A stretch of DNA of 64,000 nucleotides, from positions 62,001 to 126,000 of the forward strand of contig CALVWR010000001.1 in the NCBI GenBank assembly GCA_944367565.1, written 5' to 3'. The notes under the pieces were generated by a model. The model was not told where the DNA came from, did not search any database, and worked only from the letters and a program-made list of their open reading frames with translations. The stretch is from an uncultured Clostridia bacterium. Its GTDB lineage: Bacteria; Bacillota; Clostridia; Christensenellales; Borkfalkiaceae. Positions 1 to 9,534 of this stretch are shown here, in pieces (position 1 is the stretch's first letter; every line of letters starts with the position of its first letter). The position numbers were made by a program, and so were the translations under genes.

Positions 1-322
1 TTTCCACGTTGATGGCACAGGACGCGCTTTTCCCTTCTACGCTCGCCGTAATCACGGCTCTTCCTTCCCGGATTGCGACGACGAGTCCGCTTTGACTTAC
101 CGTAGCGTTTTCTTCGGAAGAAGAACTCCACGTCACCGTCTGCGTACTGTCGGTCTCCGCCGTAAGCTGCAGACTCTGCCCCTCCGTAAGCGTGCGTTCC
201 GCCGCGCCCGGAATCGTCAGCGTGATCTCATCCTGCGGCGTTTCTTCGGTCTGCTTACAGGCAACCGCCCCCGCAGCGCATATGAGCATCAGCGCGATCA
301 GTATATAGAGTAATTTTTTCAT
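1..322 (-). CDS. Lipoprotein with bacterial Ig-like (Big_2) domain, partial
   Basis: Partial: the window begins inside the gene, so its C-terminus is missing. The 107 visible residues begin with a lipoprotein signal (MKKLLYILIALMLICAAG) and a cysteine in an A-V-A-C lipobox. An acidic linker and one Ig-like domain follow, recognised by 'TVTWSSSSEENATVSQSG' and 'GRAVITASVEG', the usual Big_2 pattern. The ATG at 322 has AAGGAG eight bases upstream. It is the last visible gene of the minus-strand sugar operon, 53 bp after the DUF4838 gene. It is probably surface-anchored and may bind a carbohydrate or the cell wall. The function beyond the Ig-like fold is unknown. Confidence 0.8.
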   Translation of the reverse strand, partial: MKKLLYILIALMLICAAGAVACKQTEETPQDEITLTIPGAAERTLTEGQSLQLTAETDSTQTVTWSSSSEENATVSQSGLVVAIREGRAVITASVEGKSASCAINVE

Positions 323-375
323 CTCACCCTCTCCTTAATGTATAACCCCTTTCTCGGACTGTTTCCCGTTCGGTT

Positions 376-2145
376 TTAACAAACCCCCATAAAGTCGCCT
401 TCGTTGAAGGCGGTGATCCCGCACGCGGCGCAGTCCTTTTTGAACTGATCTACCTTGCGCGCAAGTTCGCTGCCGTAATCGTTTCCGTATACGTTCAGAA
501 GAATAAACCGAACCGACAGGCTGTCCTTGAGCAGCCGCGGCCGCAAAAGAACGTATTTATCCCACTCCTTTACGCGGAGAAGCTCCAGCTTGCCCCGCGC
601 TTCGTTGAGTACGATCATGCAATAGGATAAAAACTCCTTCGGCCAGAACTGCGCCAGATTCCAATACGACGAATCCCCCGCGCCCGTACGCGCGCCTTCG
701 CCGTACGCGCTTTCGATGAAATCCCATCTGTCGCGGAACAGCTGCCAGTAATGTTTCATGTGCGGCGCGATATCCTTGTAATATTCGTTGAAAAATTCGT
801 CGGTCAGCTTCTCCTCGTCCTGTTCGAGGTTCCACATGAACCCCGCCTGTAAAAACTGTCTCAGTTCTTCAAAACAAGGCGTAGGCGTGTTGTGCGAACC
901 TTGATCGAAAATAAAACTTACGCCGTAATCGCGCAGTATGGAATAATTTTTCTTCATGGTGCTCCAGTTGTTGAAATTGATCATGTAATTATCGAAGTTG
1001 GCGCAATACGTCCAGACATGCAGATTTTTCGACACGACGCTCCAGCCTTCAAAATTCTCCGCAACGACGCGGTTATAGGTTTTATCGTTATACGCTTTGG
1101 AATATACGCAGGAAAACGGCACCACCATGACGGCAAGATTGTCTTCGGCAACGACGTCGTCGCTGATCGGCATAAGTTTTCCGTGTTCGTCGGTGCTCAC
1201 GGGCGGTCTGCTCGTGGCGTTGTACGCAAAGGTCACGACCGTAAGCGGACGATCGGGATCGGTTTCCTTAAGCCATGTTCTGATCGCGCGCGCCACTTTG
1301 TTGGAAAAACGCATCATTACCGCCGAAGGGCTGCCCGATTTTTCGATTGCCGCCCGACACCGCGGACAATCGCAGAATCCGAAATTGTCCTCCTGTCCGA
1401 TCATAACGTAATTTCCGGGCGTCTTTTTGATGATCTCTTTCAGACTCTCGATAAACGCCGCCGTCATTTCCTCGTTGGTGAGGCATAAATTATTGCCGTC
1501 GGGACTGTACCAATCGGGATGATCGGCAAAATATTTTTCTTTCGGAAGAATCAGAAAATAGGTGTGCGCCGACAGAACCCAGTCGGTATAGAGATTCCGT
1601 CCCAGCTTCAGACGCGCCGCGTGCACTTCGTTTCCCGGCGCGTCGAATTTGAATGTGGACCAGTAACCGAGACTTCTTGCGGCAATATCCGGTTTTTCAA
1701 AAACCGATACGTCGTGCAGCATATACCGTTCCGCCTGATCGATGTGCACTTCCGTCTTTGCATAGTAACGGTACCCGAAATGAATGCGGCAAAACTCGTA
1801 TACGCCGAAATACGTTCCGCGCTGCAATCCGAAAATATAGACATCTTCTCCCTCCGTGCGGATTTTATAGCCGTCGTAACAAAATTCCTCGAATGTCGGC
1901 TTTTCGCCGAGTTTTTTCAAAGCCTCGGTTTTGCCGAGGAAAATACGGCGGCTCTTCGCTTTCGATTCCGATTCGGCAACCACCTGCGGCTGTACGTTTG
2001 CGGCAAGACCGAAGATCCAGCAAAGTTCGCTTGCCGCGAATTTCTCGTATTCGTCGGGATGATCCGGCAAAACCGCAATAAAATCGGTTTTGCCGTTTTC
2101 CGCCAGCACCACGTTTGTTTCTTTTACCCTGTATTCTTTTACCAT
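376..2145 (-). CDS. DUF4838 glycosidase-like protein without signal peptide
   Basis: A 589-residue DUF4838 family protein, a family with an alpha-glucuronidase-like N-terminal domain usually found among glycoside hydrolases. Around residues 249-262 it has the cysteine-rich stretch GQEDNFGFCDCPRC and then SAVMMRFSNKV, both shared with the next gene upstream, so the two are paralogues. Unlike that neighbour it has no signal peptide or lipobox. I chose the ATG at 2145 (MVKEY...). It overlaps the end of the upstream gene by 7 bp, which suggests translational coupling; the longer frame to 2199 would lie inside that gene. Substrate and catalytic residues are not known. Intracellular processing of an imported glycan fragment is an inference from the missing signal. 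Confidence 0.75.
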   Translation of the reverse strand: MVKEYRVKETNVVLAENGKTDFIAVLPDHPDEYEKFAASELCWIFGLAANVQPQVVAESESKAKSRRIFLGKTEALKKLGEKPTFEEFCYDGYKIRTEGEDVYIFGLQRGTYFGVYEFCRIHFGYRYYAKTEVHIDQAERYMLHDVSVFEKPDIAARSLGYWSTFKFDAPGNEVHAARLKLGRNLYTDWVLSAHTYFLILPKEKYFADHPDWYSPDGNNLCLTNEEMTAAFIESLKEIIKKTPGNYVMIGQEDNFGFCDCPRCRAAIEKSGSPSAVMMRFSNKVARAIRTWLKETDPDRPLTVVTFAYNATSRPPVSTDEHGKLMPISDDVVAEDNLAVMVVPFSCVYSKAYNDKTYNRVVAENFEGWSVVSKNLHVWTYCANFDNYMINFNNWSTMKKNYSILRDYGVSFIFDQGSHNTPTPCFEELRQFLQAGFMWNLEQDEEKLTDEFFNEYYKDIAPHMKHYWQLFRDRWDFIESAYGEGARTGAGDSSYWNLAQFWPKEFLSYCMIVLNEARGKLELLRVKEWDKYVLLRPRLLKDSLSVRFILLNVYGNDYGSELARKVDQFKKDCAACGITAFNEGDFMGVC

Positions 2146-4052
2146 ATGCTGTCCCAGCTGCCCCCTTCGCTCGGCATCGTTATTCCGTAACGGTAACAAT
2201 CGTTGATGAAATCTTTCCGCTCCGTCTGCAGATTGCCCTCCACATACATCGGCCAGTAGCTCAATTCGCAGAAACGGATCCAGAGCGATTCCTTATAAAC
2301 GCGATCGTATAGCGTATCGTACGTCTCGGGATCGCTTGTTTTCAGCGGCTCGATCAAAGCCATGGCGTCGTCGATATTCTTCGAAAGCCTTACCAGGAAA
2401 AGATACGGCCAGTTTTCCGAATTCATCATTTCATGCCCGCCGGACATCACGCTGTTGCCTTCTCCCACAAGTTCCGCGCAGTGGTTGCTGTACATACGGA
2501 AAAGCTCCTTCATCGCGGGCGCGGCGTCGAGATAATAATTGTCCATAAACTCGTCGATGAGCGCCTCCGTCGAGAGCGACGTATCCCGCGCAAGCTGCGA
2601 CATCACAAAGAGCCGCATTTCCGTGAAGCTCGCCGTCTTTGTGTTGTGACTTCCCTGCTCCGCAATGTAAAACACCCCGTAATCGCTGAGCGTTTTATAA
2701 TTCGTCTTCATCGTACCCCAGTTGAACAGAGGTTCCATATAATTTTCAAAGTTCGTCGAATACTGCCAGATGGTGATCTCGTCGGTAATCGCGCTCCATC
2801 CTTCCAGCATATTCATGACCGTCGCGTCTTCCGAATAAGGTTTTGCATAGTTGACGTTGTTGATGACGAACATCACCGAAAGATTATCCACCGCTTTCAC
2901 CGATTTGCTCACCGCTTCCATCTTACCGTCCGCGTTACGAAGGTAATTGCCGTTTGCGTCCCGCTTGACGGGCGGCGTCTTGGTGTGGTTATATGCAAAC
3001 GTCATGAAATGCACGTTTCTCTCCGGATGCTTTTCGGCAAGCCATGCGTTGAGCTTCGTGACGACTTTGTTGGTGAATTCCATCATCACCGCGGAACTCG
3101 TTCCGCCGAGACGTTCGATCTCCGCCTGACATTCCGGACAGGTGCAGAAACTGAAGTTATCTTCCTGCCCGAGCATGAAGTAATCGCGGGTTTCGTCCTC
3201 TTCGATCCAATATTCCACCTGCTTTACGAACTCGTCGACCAGCGCGTCCCCGCCCCGCGTGAGACAAAGGTTGTTCGGTCTGCCCGTCGCGGAGTTTGTA
3301 TCGGGACTGTACCATTCCGGATGATCCGCCTGATAGGTTTCCGGCGGCAGAATCTTGAAATACGTGTGCGCGTACATACTCGAAATCCAGCTTTGATAAT
3401 AGTTGATGCTGCGCAGCCTTCTCGTCCAGGACATTCCGTCGTTCAGTTCGCCGTACATCATCGCCAGAGAATCGATATCCGGCGCGAAAGAATAGTCGAA
3501 AGCCTGCAGCTTCGCACTGCCGTTGGAATCGATACGGAAACAATTTTCCGAATAAAAACGGTAATTGTATGTGTATTCGAGAAAATCATACACCGCGTTG
3601 ATGTCGCCGAAGGGCGTGTTTCCGAAAAGATACAGATTGCTCCCCACCGTAACGAGGCGCGTTCCCGTATCTCCGATCTCTTCCGGATCGGTCAGTCCGG
3701 CATTCCGCCGCAAAGCGGTATCCCCGATGATCAGCAGATGATCGGAAGCCGTCACGTCCGACTCCTCGTAGACGGGCAACGTGATCCCCGTCGCCTGACG
3801 GAAGAAATACACGAGCTCTTCCGCGGCAAATTCGTCGCGTTTGTCGGGATCGTCCGGAATGACGATGCGATAAGCCGACGTCATATTCTCAGAAAGATAA
3901 TAATCCGTGTCTTCAAAACTGGGCCTTGTATGTCCCCCGTTTTCACCGGAATCCGATCCGGGAGTACGACTGCAAGCCGCAAACGTCGCGCTGCATACCA
4001 TCAGGATCGCCGTCAATACGGAAAATAGTATTTTGCCATAGGATTTTTTCAT
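2139..4052 (-). CDS. DUF4838 glycosidase-like lipoprotein
   Basis: A 637-residue paralogue of the preceding entry with a lipoprotein signal ending in T-F-A-A-C. It is therefore predicted to be anchored outside the membrane. The N-terminal part (about 50-190) resembles the GH67-N-like domain of alpha-glucuronidases. The conserved GQEDNFSFCTCPEC motif lies near 295-308 and is followed by SAVMMEFTNKV. Its AAGGAG ribosome-binding site overlaps the stop codon of the upstream giant Ig-protein gene, and 11 bp separate that stop from this start, so the genes are co-translated. Family membership is clear. No substrate or activity can be read from the sequence, but the sugar ABC transporter upstream points to a carbohydrate. 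Confidence 0.78.
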   Translation of the reverse strand: MKKSYGKILFSVLTAILMVCSATFAACSRTPGSDSGENGGHTRPSFEDTDYYLSENMTSAYRIVIPDDPDKRDEFAAEELVYFFRQATGITLPVYEESDVTASDHLLIIGDTALRRNAGLTDPEEIGDTGTRLVTVGSNLYLFGNTPFGDINAVYDFLEYTYNYRFYSENCFRIDSNGSAKLQAFDYSFAPDIDSLAMMYGELNDGMSWTRRLRSINYYQSWISSMYAHTYFKILPPETYQADHPEWYSPDTNSATGRPNNLCLTRGGDALVDEFVKQVEYWIEEDETRDYFMLGQEDNFSFCTCPECQAEIERLGGTSSAVMMEFTNKVVTKLNAWLAEKHPERNVHFMTFAYNHTKTPPVKRDANGNYLRNADGKMEAVSKSVKAVDNLSVMFVINNVNYAKPYSEDATVMNMLEGWSAITDEITIWQYSTNFENYMEPLFNWGTMKTNYKTLSDYGVFYIAEQGSHNTKTASFTEMRLFVMSQLARDTSLSTEALIDEFMDNYYLDAAPAMKELFRMYSNHCAELVGEGNSVMSGGHEMMNSENWPYLFLVRLSKNIDDAMALIEPLKTSDPETYDTLYDRVYKESLWIRFCELSYWPMYVEGNLQTERKDFINDCYRYGITMPSEGGSWDSIW

Positions 4053-4063
4053 CTTATTTCTCC

Positions 4064-7000
4064 TTATGAAACCGTTACCGAATAACCGACATAGGCTGTA
4101 TTGTAATCCGGATCGTACGCATACAGTCTGACGGTATATACGCCTTTCTTTGTAAAGCTGTAAACAACCTCGTTTTTGTCGCTTTCATCGTTGCTTCTCG
4201 TTCCGGATATGGAGTTGAACACAAAATCCGGATCGATGATGATGATCTTCTGCACGATTTCACCTTCCCCGGTAAATACCCCTCCTTCCGTATGGAAAGC
4301 GGGAATCGTCGATCTCGTCCAGTTCGCATTGAGCGAAAGTTTTTCCGGCATCGCTGCGTCAAGCACGATGCGGATCGGTTCATTGCTTACGCAATATACC
4401 GGGAAAGTCTGATTTGTGGTGTTGTTGTTCTCGTCTTTCGCCGTATACGTCACGCGGTAATAGCCGTACTGCGTGATGGCTACGCTGTACTCTCCGGTAA
4501 TCGCCGCGTCTTCCAGCAGGACGCTGCCGTCCGGCGCGGTGACCGATACGCTGCTCGTCACACTCGCAAGGACGTCCGAACTGCTCGCCGAAAGAATTTT
4601 CAGCTCCGTTCCCATTTCCACCTGCTGCGGATAGGTGCCGTTCACCCCGAACATCGGGCCGATCCGATCCCGAATCGTACTGTTGGAAAACGACTGATTG
4701 TTCCCGAGCGAAGAAATCATCACATCCGCATTGCCGCTCACGTTGCCGAATTCCAACGTCATATAGACCAGCCCGCTGGGGAATCCCGTAAACGCGGAAC
4801 CGTCCGGCATCGTCGTCACATACCCGATATCCTTGTTCGCGTTGGATACCGCCTCCGTCGACGTCAGATAATGCGTGGAATCATCGTAGATAAAGCGGAA
4901 TTCCTTGTCGGTCGTTCCGAAGGTCCCGCCCACTTCGTACGTCGTGTCGTCTCCGAGAATGGTCAGCGTGCTTTCACCGCTCGCGGTACTCTTCGCAAAA
5001 CGGAACGCTACCGAGATCGCGCTGTCTTTGCTGTCCGTAAGCCGCACGGTCACGCTGTCCGCGCCGCCCCGCAAGGAAAACGACATCGTGGCGTTCTGCG
5101 CGATGATCGGACGAACATACTGCAACGTCGCGCCGCTCGTCTCCGTACGGTAATACAGCGGCTTTGTGCTTCCCGACGCTTCTTCGTCGAAAAGCGTGAA
5201 ATTTTCTCCGTAGAAATAATTGTAAAGTTTATATCCCGAAACCGTCGTGTTGCCGATCGTGCCTTTCGTATTCGCGACGATCATTGTGTAACTTTTCTCC
5301 GCCGTCGTCCCCTGCGCCGTTTCCGCACGGTATGTCACCGTCATCGGCAGAAAATCGCCGTCATCGGCTTCCATTACGGGCGTATAGCTGCGATCCGCGC
5401 CCAAAGTAATCTTTTCGCCGTTAAACGTCACGATCACGCTCTTTTTTGCATCCTGCATCGTGCCGTCGGTGTAATCTTTTGCCGTAAAGTCGGGCAGGAT
5501 CATCTTTTCTCCCGCCACCGTCACGCCCGGCAGATCGACGTCACCCAGAATCGGATCGCCGTTGGGCTGTACGTCGAGGATGAATTCCGCTTCTTTCTCC
5601 CTGCCGATAAAATCAACCGCTTTGACTTTCCAGACGTATTCTCCCACCGTTTCGGGGATGAAACTGTTCCCTGCCGTTTGGATAGGCGTATTATCCGGCG
5701 CGACAAGCTGCGTCGTGACGCTCACGTTGCCGTGATCCGATTCCGCGGTAATCTGCGGAAACACATACGCCACGCCTACGGGACTTTCTGCCGACATTAC
5801 GGAAAGAGAAAGTTCGAAGGATCCCGCTTCTTCCGTGACCGTCACGGGACAGCTGACCGTACTCACGTTTCCGGAAGAATCCTTCGCGCTGTATTCCACG
5901 ACATACTCTCCCGCGGCGTCAGGCACGAACGCCCCGTCCCGTACGGGAACGGCAACGTCGATCCCGTACATCTTGCGGTAAACGTTCACATAGACGTTCT
6001 TCGCTCCGTCGATCACGTCGTATGCCGACGCGGAGAACAGCTTATACGGGTATCCGACCGCACCGGTCGGCCAGGACGTATAATCCTGCATATCGAGATA
6101 GATCTCCGGCCCCGTTTTATCCTTGACGACGGTATTTTCCAACGATACGCCGTCGATGTTCTTGATCATCAGGGAAACCTCGGACTCCACCGCTTCCACC
6201 GTATCGATGGTCAGCGTAGCCGTTCCGTCGGTAAATCCGGTAAACGCCGTATCGAAATGCAACGGGTTATCGAGATCGATGACCAGCGTGTTATTTGCAT
6301 AAATACATTTCGTTTCGTTGTCATAGGCAAGCGTGACCGTTCCCGAATATTTCAGAAAGCTGTGGTTGATCATCGTTCCCCACTGATCCTGCGTGAAAAT
6401 CACGTCCCCGCGCAGACCTTTCAGAATCTGCCCGTTGGAACTCGCTTTCACGTCGGACATATTGTCCATATCGAGATTGTTCCGCACTTCTATCGTGATA
6501 TAATTGTTGGAATTTTGCGTATCCGTCAGCGTAAAACGGACCTTCCTCGCTTCCATGACGTTCCACACTTCCGGCGTCATGTAAAATTCGATGAACGCGT
6601 CGTTTCTCGTCTTGTTGGCAAAATTGATAACGTGATTATAGCGCACCGTTCCCGTCCCCGTCGTGGTGATCATTGTGCCGAACTGATCGTCCGCATACCG
6701 CGACACGGCGCCGGGCGTCACGCTCGCGTTGGCAACTTCCTCGAACAGAGACGCCGTATCGATCTCCGCCGTAAACGAACGTTCCGTGCTGTACTGCACG
6801 CCGTTGACCGTCGCATAATAATGCACGCGATAGATACCCGCCTGCGACGCGACGAAATATGTGTTGGAATATTTTGAACCGTCGGGGAATTCCACGACGC
6901 TCGAACACGGCGCCGTTACCCCGCCGATCGTTGCCGTCGCCGGAACGAGTTCGACTCTGTCGTTGAGAGAAACCGCCTGAGCCTGTTCTCCGTCAAAGAC

Positions 7001-8494
7001 AAAAACCGGTTCGTCGTCTGTCACGTCGATGCGAACGGAGATTGTCTCCTCCGTTTCGGGCACTAAGTACGTCAGAGTATACGTGCCCGCTTCCGCAAAC
7101 GTATAGGAAAACGATCCCGCTTCCGCCGTTTCAAAATCCGTTTCTCCGTCCCTGACGATCTTTGCGACAACCGTTACGGGAATCAGCGCGTTGGATACCT
7201 GCGGCATTTCAAAACGCAGCGTGTTCCCCGTTCCCGCAACGCAATCCCGCGGCTGATTGACAAACTCGAATTCCGTACCCGGGATACTGCCGTATGCCCG
7301 TATCGTAACGGACGCATTTGCGGTATGTTCCGCAGCGTCCTTTACCGTGTATGCAACGGTGTAAACGCCCTCCGCGTCCGCGGTAAAGGACGCACCGGCG
7401 GCATACTTGCCGGAATAAACGACGGTTCCCATCGGATCGGTCACCGTCACGTCGGCCGTCTCCGCCGCGATCTTTTTGTCGTTCATGTCGAAAATATAAG
7501 GCAAAGGCAGCGCGACTTTCTCCCCCGTCATGACAAACGCGGGCGTTTCCGCTTTCAGCGTCGGTCCCTTTTCGTCGGTCAGCGCGCTTCCGCCCAGCGA
7601 CTCCCCGTTGACTGCATACAGCAACATCTCGGCTCCGAGATCCGTCACTTCGTCAAACGTCGCGGATACGGTATATTCGTTGAAGCCCGTCAGCGTTTCT
7701 CCGAAATTCTTCCCGTCGTTCACCGACTCGGAAAAATCCCATACGGTGATGTTCATGCCGCGGCTCCGCACATAAACGCGCATTTCGTTGGCGTCGAATC
7801 CGAATACGACGGAATCGCTTTCCGGCTGCAGCGTATCGTTAAACCACGCCAGATTGCCGAAGGTGCTGTCCAGAATATAGGTATATACGCCGCCGTTGTT
7901 GGCGAGTTTCGTTTCGTTGTTCGCTTTGTTGTATTCGTGATAACGATAATACGGACTTCCCGGCTGACCGTCCGGCTCCTGATTTCCGTCGTTGTTCCAC
8001 GCCATGCGGCAACGGTAAAAAATCCCCGCCTTTACGCCGTCTTTTTCCACATAGACCTGCGGCAGCGCGCGGAAATCCGAATCGTTTTCAAACACGACCC
8101 GGAAGGTGTTCGACGCGTCCGCCTTATCGGTAAAGGTAAACGTCAGTCTGTTGACGCCGTACTGCGGATGAAACCCCGAGCTTGCGTATTCTTCCGGATT
8201 GTAAGTCAGTTCCGTAAAGATCCGGAAATCCGCTTCAAACGTACCGGAAAATTCATCGGTAAACGCAATGCCCGATCCCGATTCGGAAGCGCTGAGAAAC
8301 AGCCCTTTCCGTTCGTCCCCCGTATACGCCTTCGCCGCGTCGCTTTCCGAAACGACGGTGACTCCGTCCGCGGTTATCAGCGACGCCGCGATCTCCGATT
8401 GTCTCGTTTCCGCCGCGATCAGCGACGTTACCGCCGTACCGCAGATCCCGAACGCGAGCAACCCGGCAAAGATCCAGTTCAGAATTTTTTTCAT
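4064..8494 (-). CDS. Giant secreted protein with three jelly-roll/Ig-like modules
   Basis: A 1476-residue secreted protein with an N-terminal signal peptide (cleavage near residue 28). It has no lipobox and no LPXTG motif. It is built from three related modules: a beta-rich, concanavalin-like segment (about 60-300, 590-785, 1085-1270) ends in a 'D-x-x-G-P' junction at 309-311, 794-796 and 1278-1280, a spacing of 485 and 484 residues. Ig-like domains follow, recognised by endings such as 'GVYTVAYTVKDAAEHTANA', 'GEYVVEYSAKDSSGN' and 'GYYRVTYTAKDENNN'. Modules 1 and 2 have three Ig-like domains and the last has two. It probably binds glycan or cell surface; no catalytic motif was recognised. It lies 26 bp after the permease genes in the same operon. 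Confidence 0.75.
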   Translation of the reverse strand: MKKILNWIFAGLLAFGICGTAVTSLIAAETRQSEIAASLITADGVTVVSESDAAKAYTGDERKGLFLSASESGSGIAFTDEFSGTFEADFRIFTELTYNPEEYASSGFHPQYGVNRLTFTFTDKADASNTFRVVFENDSDFRALPQVYVEKDGVKAGIFYRCRMAWNNDGNQEPDGQPGSPYYRYHEYNKANNETKLANNGGVYTYILDSTFGNLAWFNDTLQPESDSVVFGFDANEMRVYVRSRGMNITVWDFSESVNDGKNFGETLTGFNEYTVSATFDEVTDLGAEMLLYAVNGESLGGSALTDEKGPTLKAETPAFVMTGEKVALPLPYIFDMNDKKIAAETADVTVTDPMGTVVYSGKYAAGASFTADAEGVYTVAYTVKDAAEHTANASVTIRAYGSIPGTEFEFVNQPRDCVAGTGNTLRFEMPQVSNALIPVTVVAKIVRDGETDFETAEAGSFSYTFAEAGTYTLTYLVPETEETISVRIDVTDDEPVFVFDGEQAQAVSLNDRVELVPATATIGGVTAPCSSVVEFPDGSKYSNTYFVASQAGIYRVHYYATVNGVQYSTERSFTAEIDTASLFEEVANASVTPGAVSRYADDQFGTMITTTGTGTVRYNHVINFANKTRNDAFIEFYMTPEVWNVMEARKVRFTLTDTQNSNNYITIEVRNNLDMDNMSDVKASSNGQILKGLRGDVIFTQDQWGTMINHSFLKYSGTVTLAYDNETKCIYANNTLVIDLDNPLHFDTAFTGFTDGTATLTIDTVEAVESEVSLMIKNIDGVSLENTVVKDKTGPEIYLDMQDYTSWPTGAVGYPYKLFSASAYDVIDGAKNVYVNVYRKMYGIDVAVPVRDGAFVPDAAGEYVVEYSAKDSSGNVSTVSCPVTVTEEAGSFELSLSVMSAESPVGVAYVFPQITAESDHGNVSVTTQLVAPDNTPIQTAGNSFIPETVGEYVWKVKAVDFIGREKEAEFILDVQPNGDPILGDVDLPGVTVAGEKMILPDFTAKDYTDGTMQDAKKSVIVTFNGEKITLGADRSYTPVMEADDGDFLPMTVTYRAETAQGTTAEKSYTMIVANTKGTIGNTTVSGYKLYNYFYGENFTLFDEEASGSTKPLYYRTETSGATLQYVRPIIAQNATMSFSLRGGADSVTVRLTDSKDSAISVAFRFAKSTASGESTLTILGDDTTYEVGGTFGTTDKEFRFIYDDSTHYLTSTEAVSNANKDIGYVTTMPDGSAFTGFPSGLVYMTLEFGNVSGNADVMISSLGNNQSFSNSTIRDRIGPMFGVNGTYPQQVEMGTELKILSASSSDVLASVTSSVSVTAPDGSVLLEDAAITGEYSVAITQYGYYRVTYTAKDENNNTTNQTFPVYCVSNEPIRIVLDAAMPEKLSLNANWTRSTIPAFHTEGGVFTGEGEIVQKIIIIDPDFVFNSISGTRSNDESDKNEVVYSFTKKGVYTVRLYAYDPDYNTAYVGYSVTVS

Positions 8495-8520
8495 TTCTTT
8501 CTCCCAAAAAGGTATGCGCT

Positions 8521-9534
8521 TCAGCCTTTCAGACCGCCGAACGCCAGACCTCCCATAATTTTATTTTTGAAACAGATAAACGCAATCAGCGTCGGAATAC
8601 TTCCCAGAACGCACGCCGCAAGCTGAACGGGAATAAAGTTCAGCGGAGGCGTCGTGGAAAACTGCACGTCGTAGAGGGCGTATGCCACCGTAGGATTATA
8701 CGGCAGATAGATCATCGGCGTCTGCCAATCGCCCCAGAATCCGATCATCTGCAACAGCAGAATAATAAAGAAAATATTCGATACCATCGGCAGATTGATC
8801 TGGAACATCACGCGAAACTGCGATGCGCCGTCCACCTTCGCCGCTTCGGAGAAATCGTTCGGAACACCGCGGAACGCCGATTTGAAGTATAGGTAATTCG
8901 CGCCGAGGAACATAAATTTCATGAAGAACATCCCCAGGAAATTCCCGTAAAGTCCCAACGTCTTCGCCATCTCGATTTCCGAAGGCAATGCGCCGATGAT
9001 CGGCAAAATCATCGTCACGATGACGATCCCGTCAATGACCTTGTTGAACGCAAAATCGAATTTCGACGCCGCATACGCCATGATGCACGGCGCAATGGTC
9101 GCAACGAGTCCGCACCCCACAAGGTAAATGAAGGAATTGAGCAGCAGTCCTTCCAGATAAACCACTTTCTGACCCTGCGCGGTAAAGGTCGTCACCTTCA
9201 GTTCCTGAAACGCGGTCATATAATTTTCAAACGTCACTTCCACGGGGAAGCCGAAATCGTCAACCAGCCATGCAAAGTTGTTTTTCAAAGACGTCATCAG
9301 CACCCAGCCGTACAGCACCAGAAGGGAGATCGAATAAATAAAGATCAACGCCCACACCGTCCAGGTAAGCACCGAAGCTATTTTGTCCGACGTGCGTTTC
9401 TTTCTGCGGCGCATCCATGCGGAATCGTTTTCCGCAACCGCGGTATTTCCCGTGCAGACCGCCTTTCCTCCGTTCTCATAAGAAACATCGGAAGAAGCGC
9501 TTTGCCGCGCATATGCTTTCTTATGCCAGACCAT
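8521..9534 (-). CDS. Carbohydrate ABC transporter permease, MalG type
   Basis: A 337-residue inner-membrane permease of the binding-protein-dependent sugar transporter family. About six membrane segments are visible, starting at 'TWTVWALIFIYSISLLVLYG'. The cytoplasmic EAA loop that contacts the ATPase reads EAAKVDGASQFRVMFQINLP. I chose the ATG at 9534 because GGAGG stands ten bases before it; the frame stays open to 9594 inside the upstream permease gene, which it overlaps by 14 bp. It pairs with the next entry and the solute-binding lipoprotein to form an importer. No ATPase gene is present, as is common for Bacillota sugar importers that share one MsmX-like ATPase; that partner is inferred. 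Confidence 0.9.
   Translation of the reverse strand: MVWHKKAYARQSASSDVSYENGGKAVCTGNTAVAENDSAWMRRRKKRTSDKIASVLTWTVWALIFIYSISLLVLYGWVLMTSLKNNFAWLVDDFGFPVEVTFENYMTAFQELKVTTFTAQGQKVVYLEGLLLNSFIYLVGCGLVATIAPCIMAYAASKFDFAFNKVIDGIVIVTMILPIIGALPSEIEMAKTLGLYGNFLGMFFMKFMFLGANYLYFKSAFRGVPNDFSEAAKVDGASQFRVMFQINLPMVSNIFFIILLLQMIGFWGDWQTPMIYLPYNPTVAYALYDVQFSTTPPLNFIPVQLAACVLGSIPTLIAFICFKNKIMGGLAFGGLKG

Noticed and set aside
2433..4028. 531-codon plus-strand open frame
   Set aside because: Mirror of the DUF4838 lipoprotein gene.
4292..6877. 861-codon plus-strand open frame
   Set aside because: It is antisense to the giant Ig-like protein, is rich in Arg/His as mirror frames of GC-biased genes are, and has no ribosome-binding site or recognisable domain.
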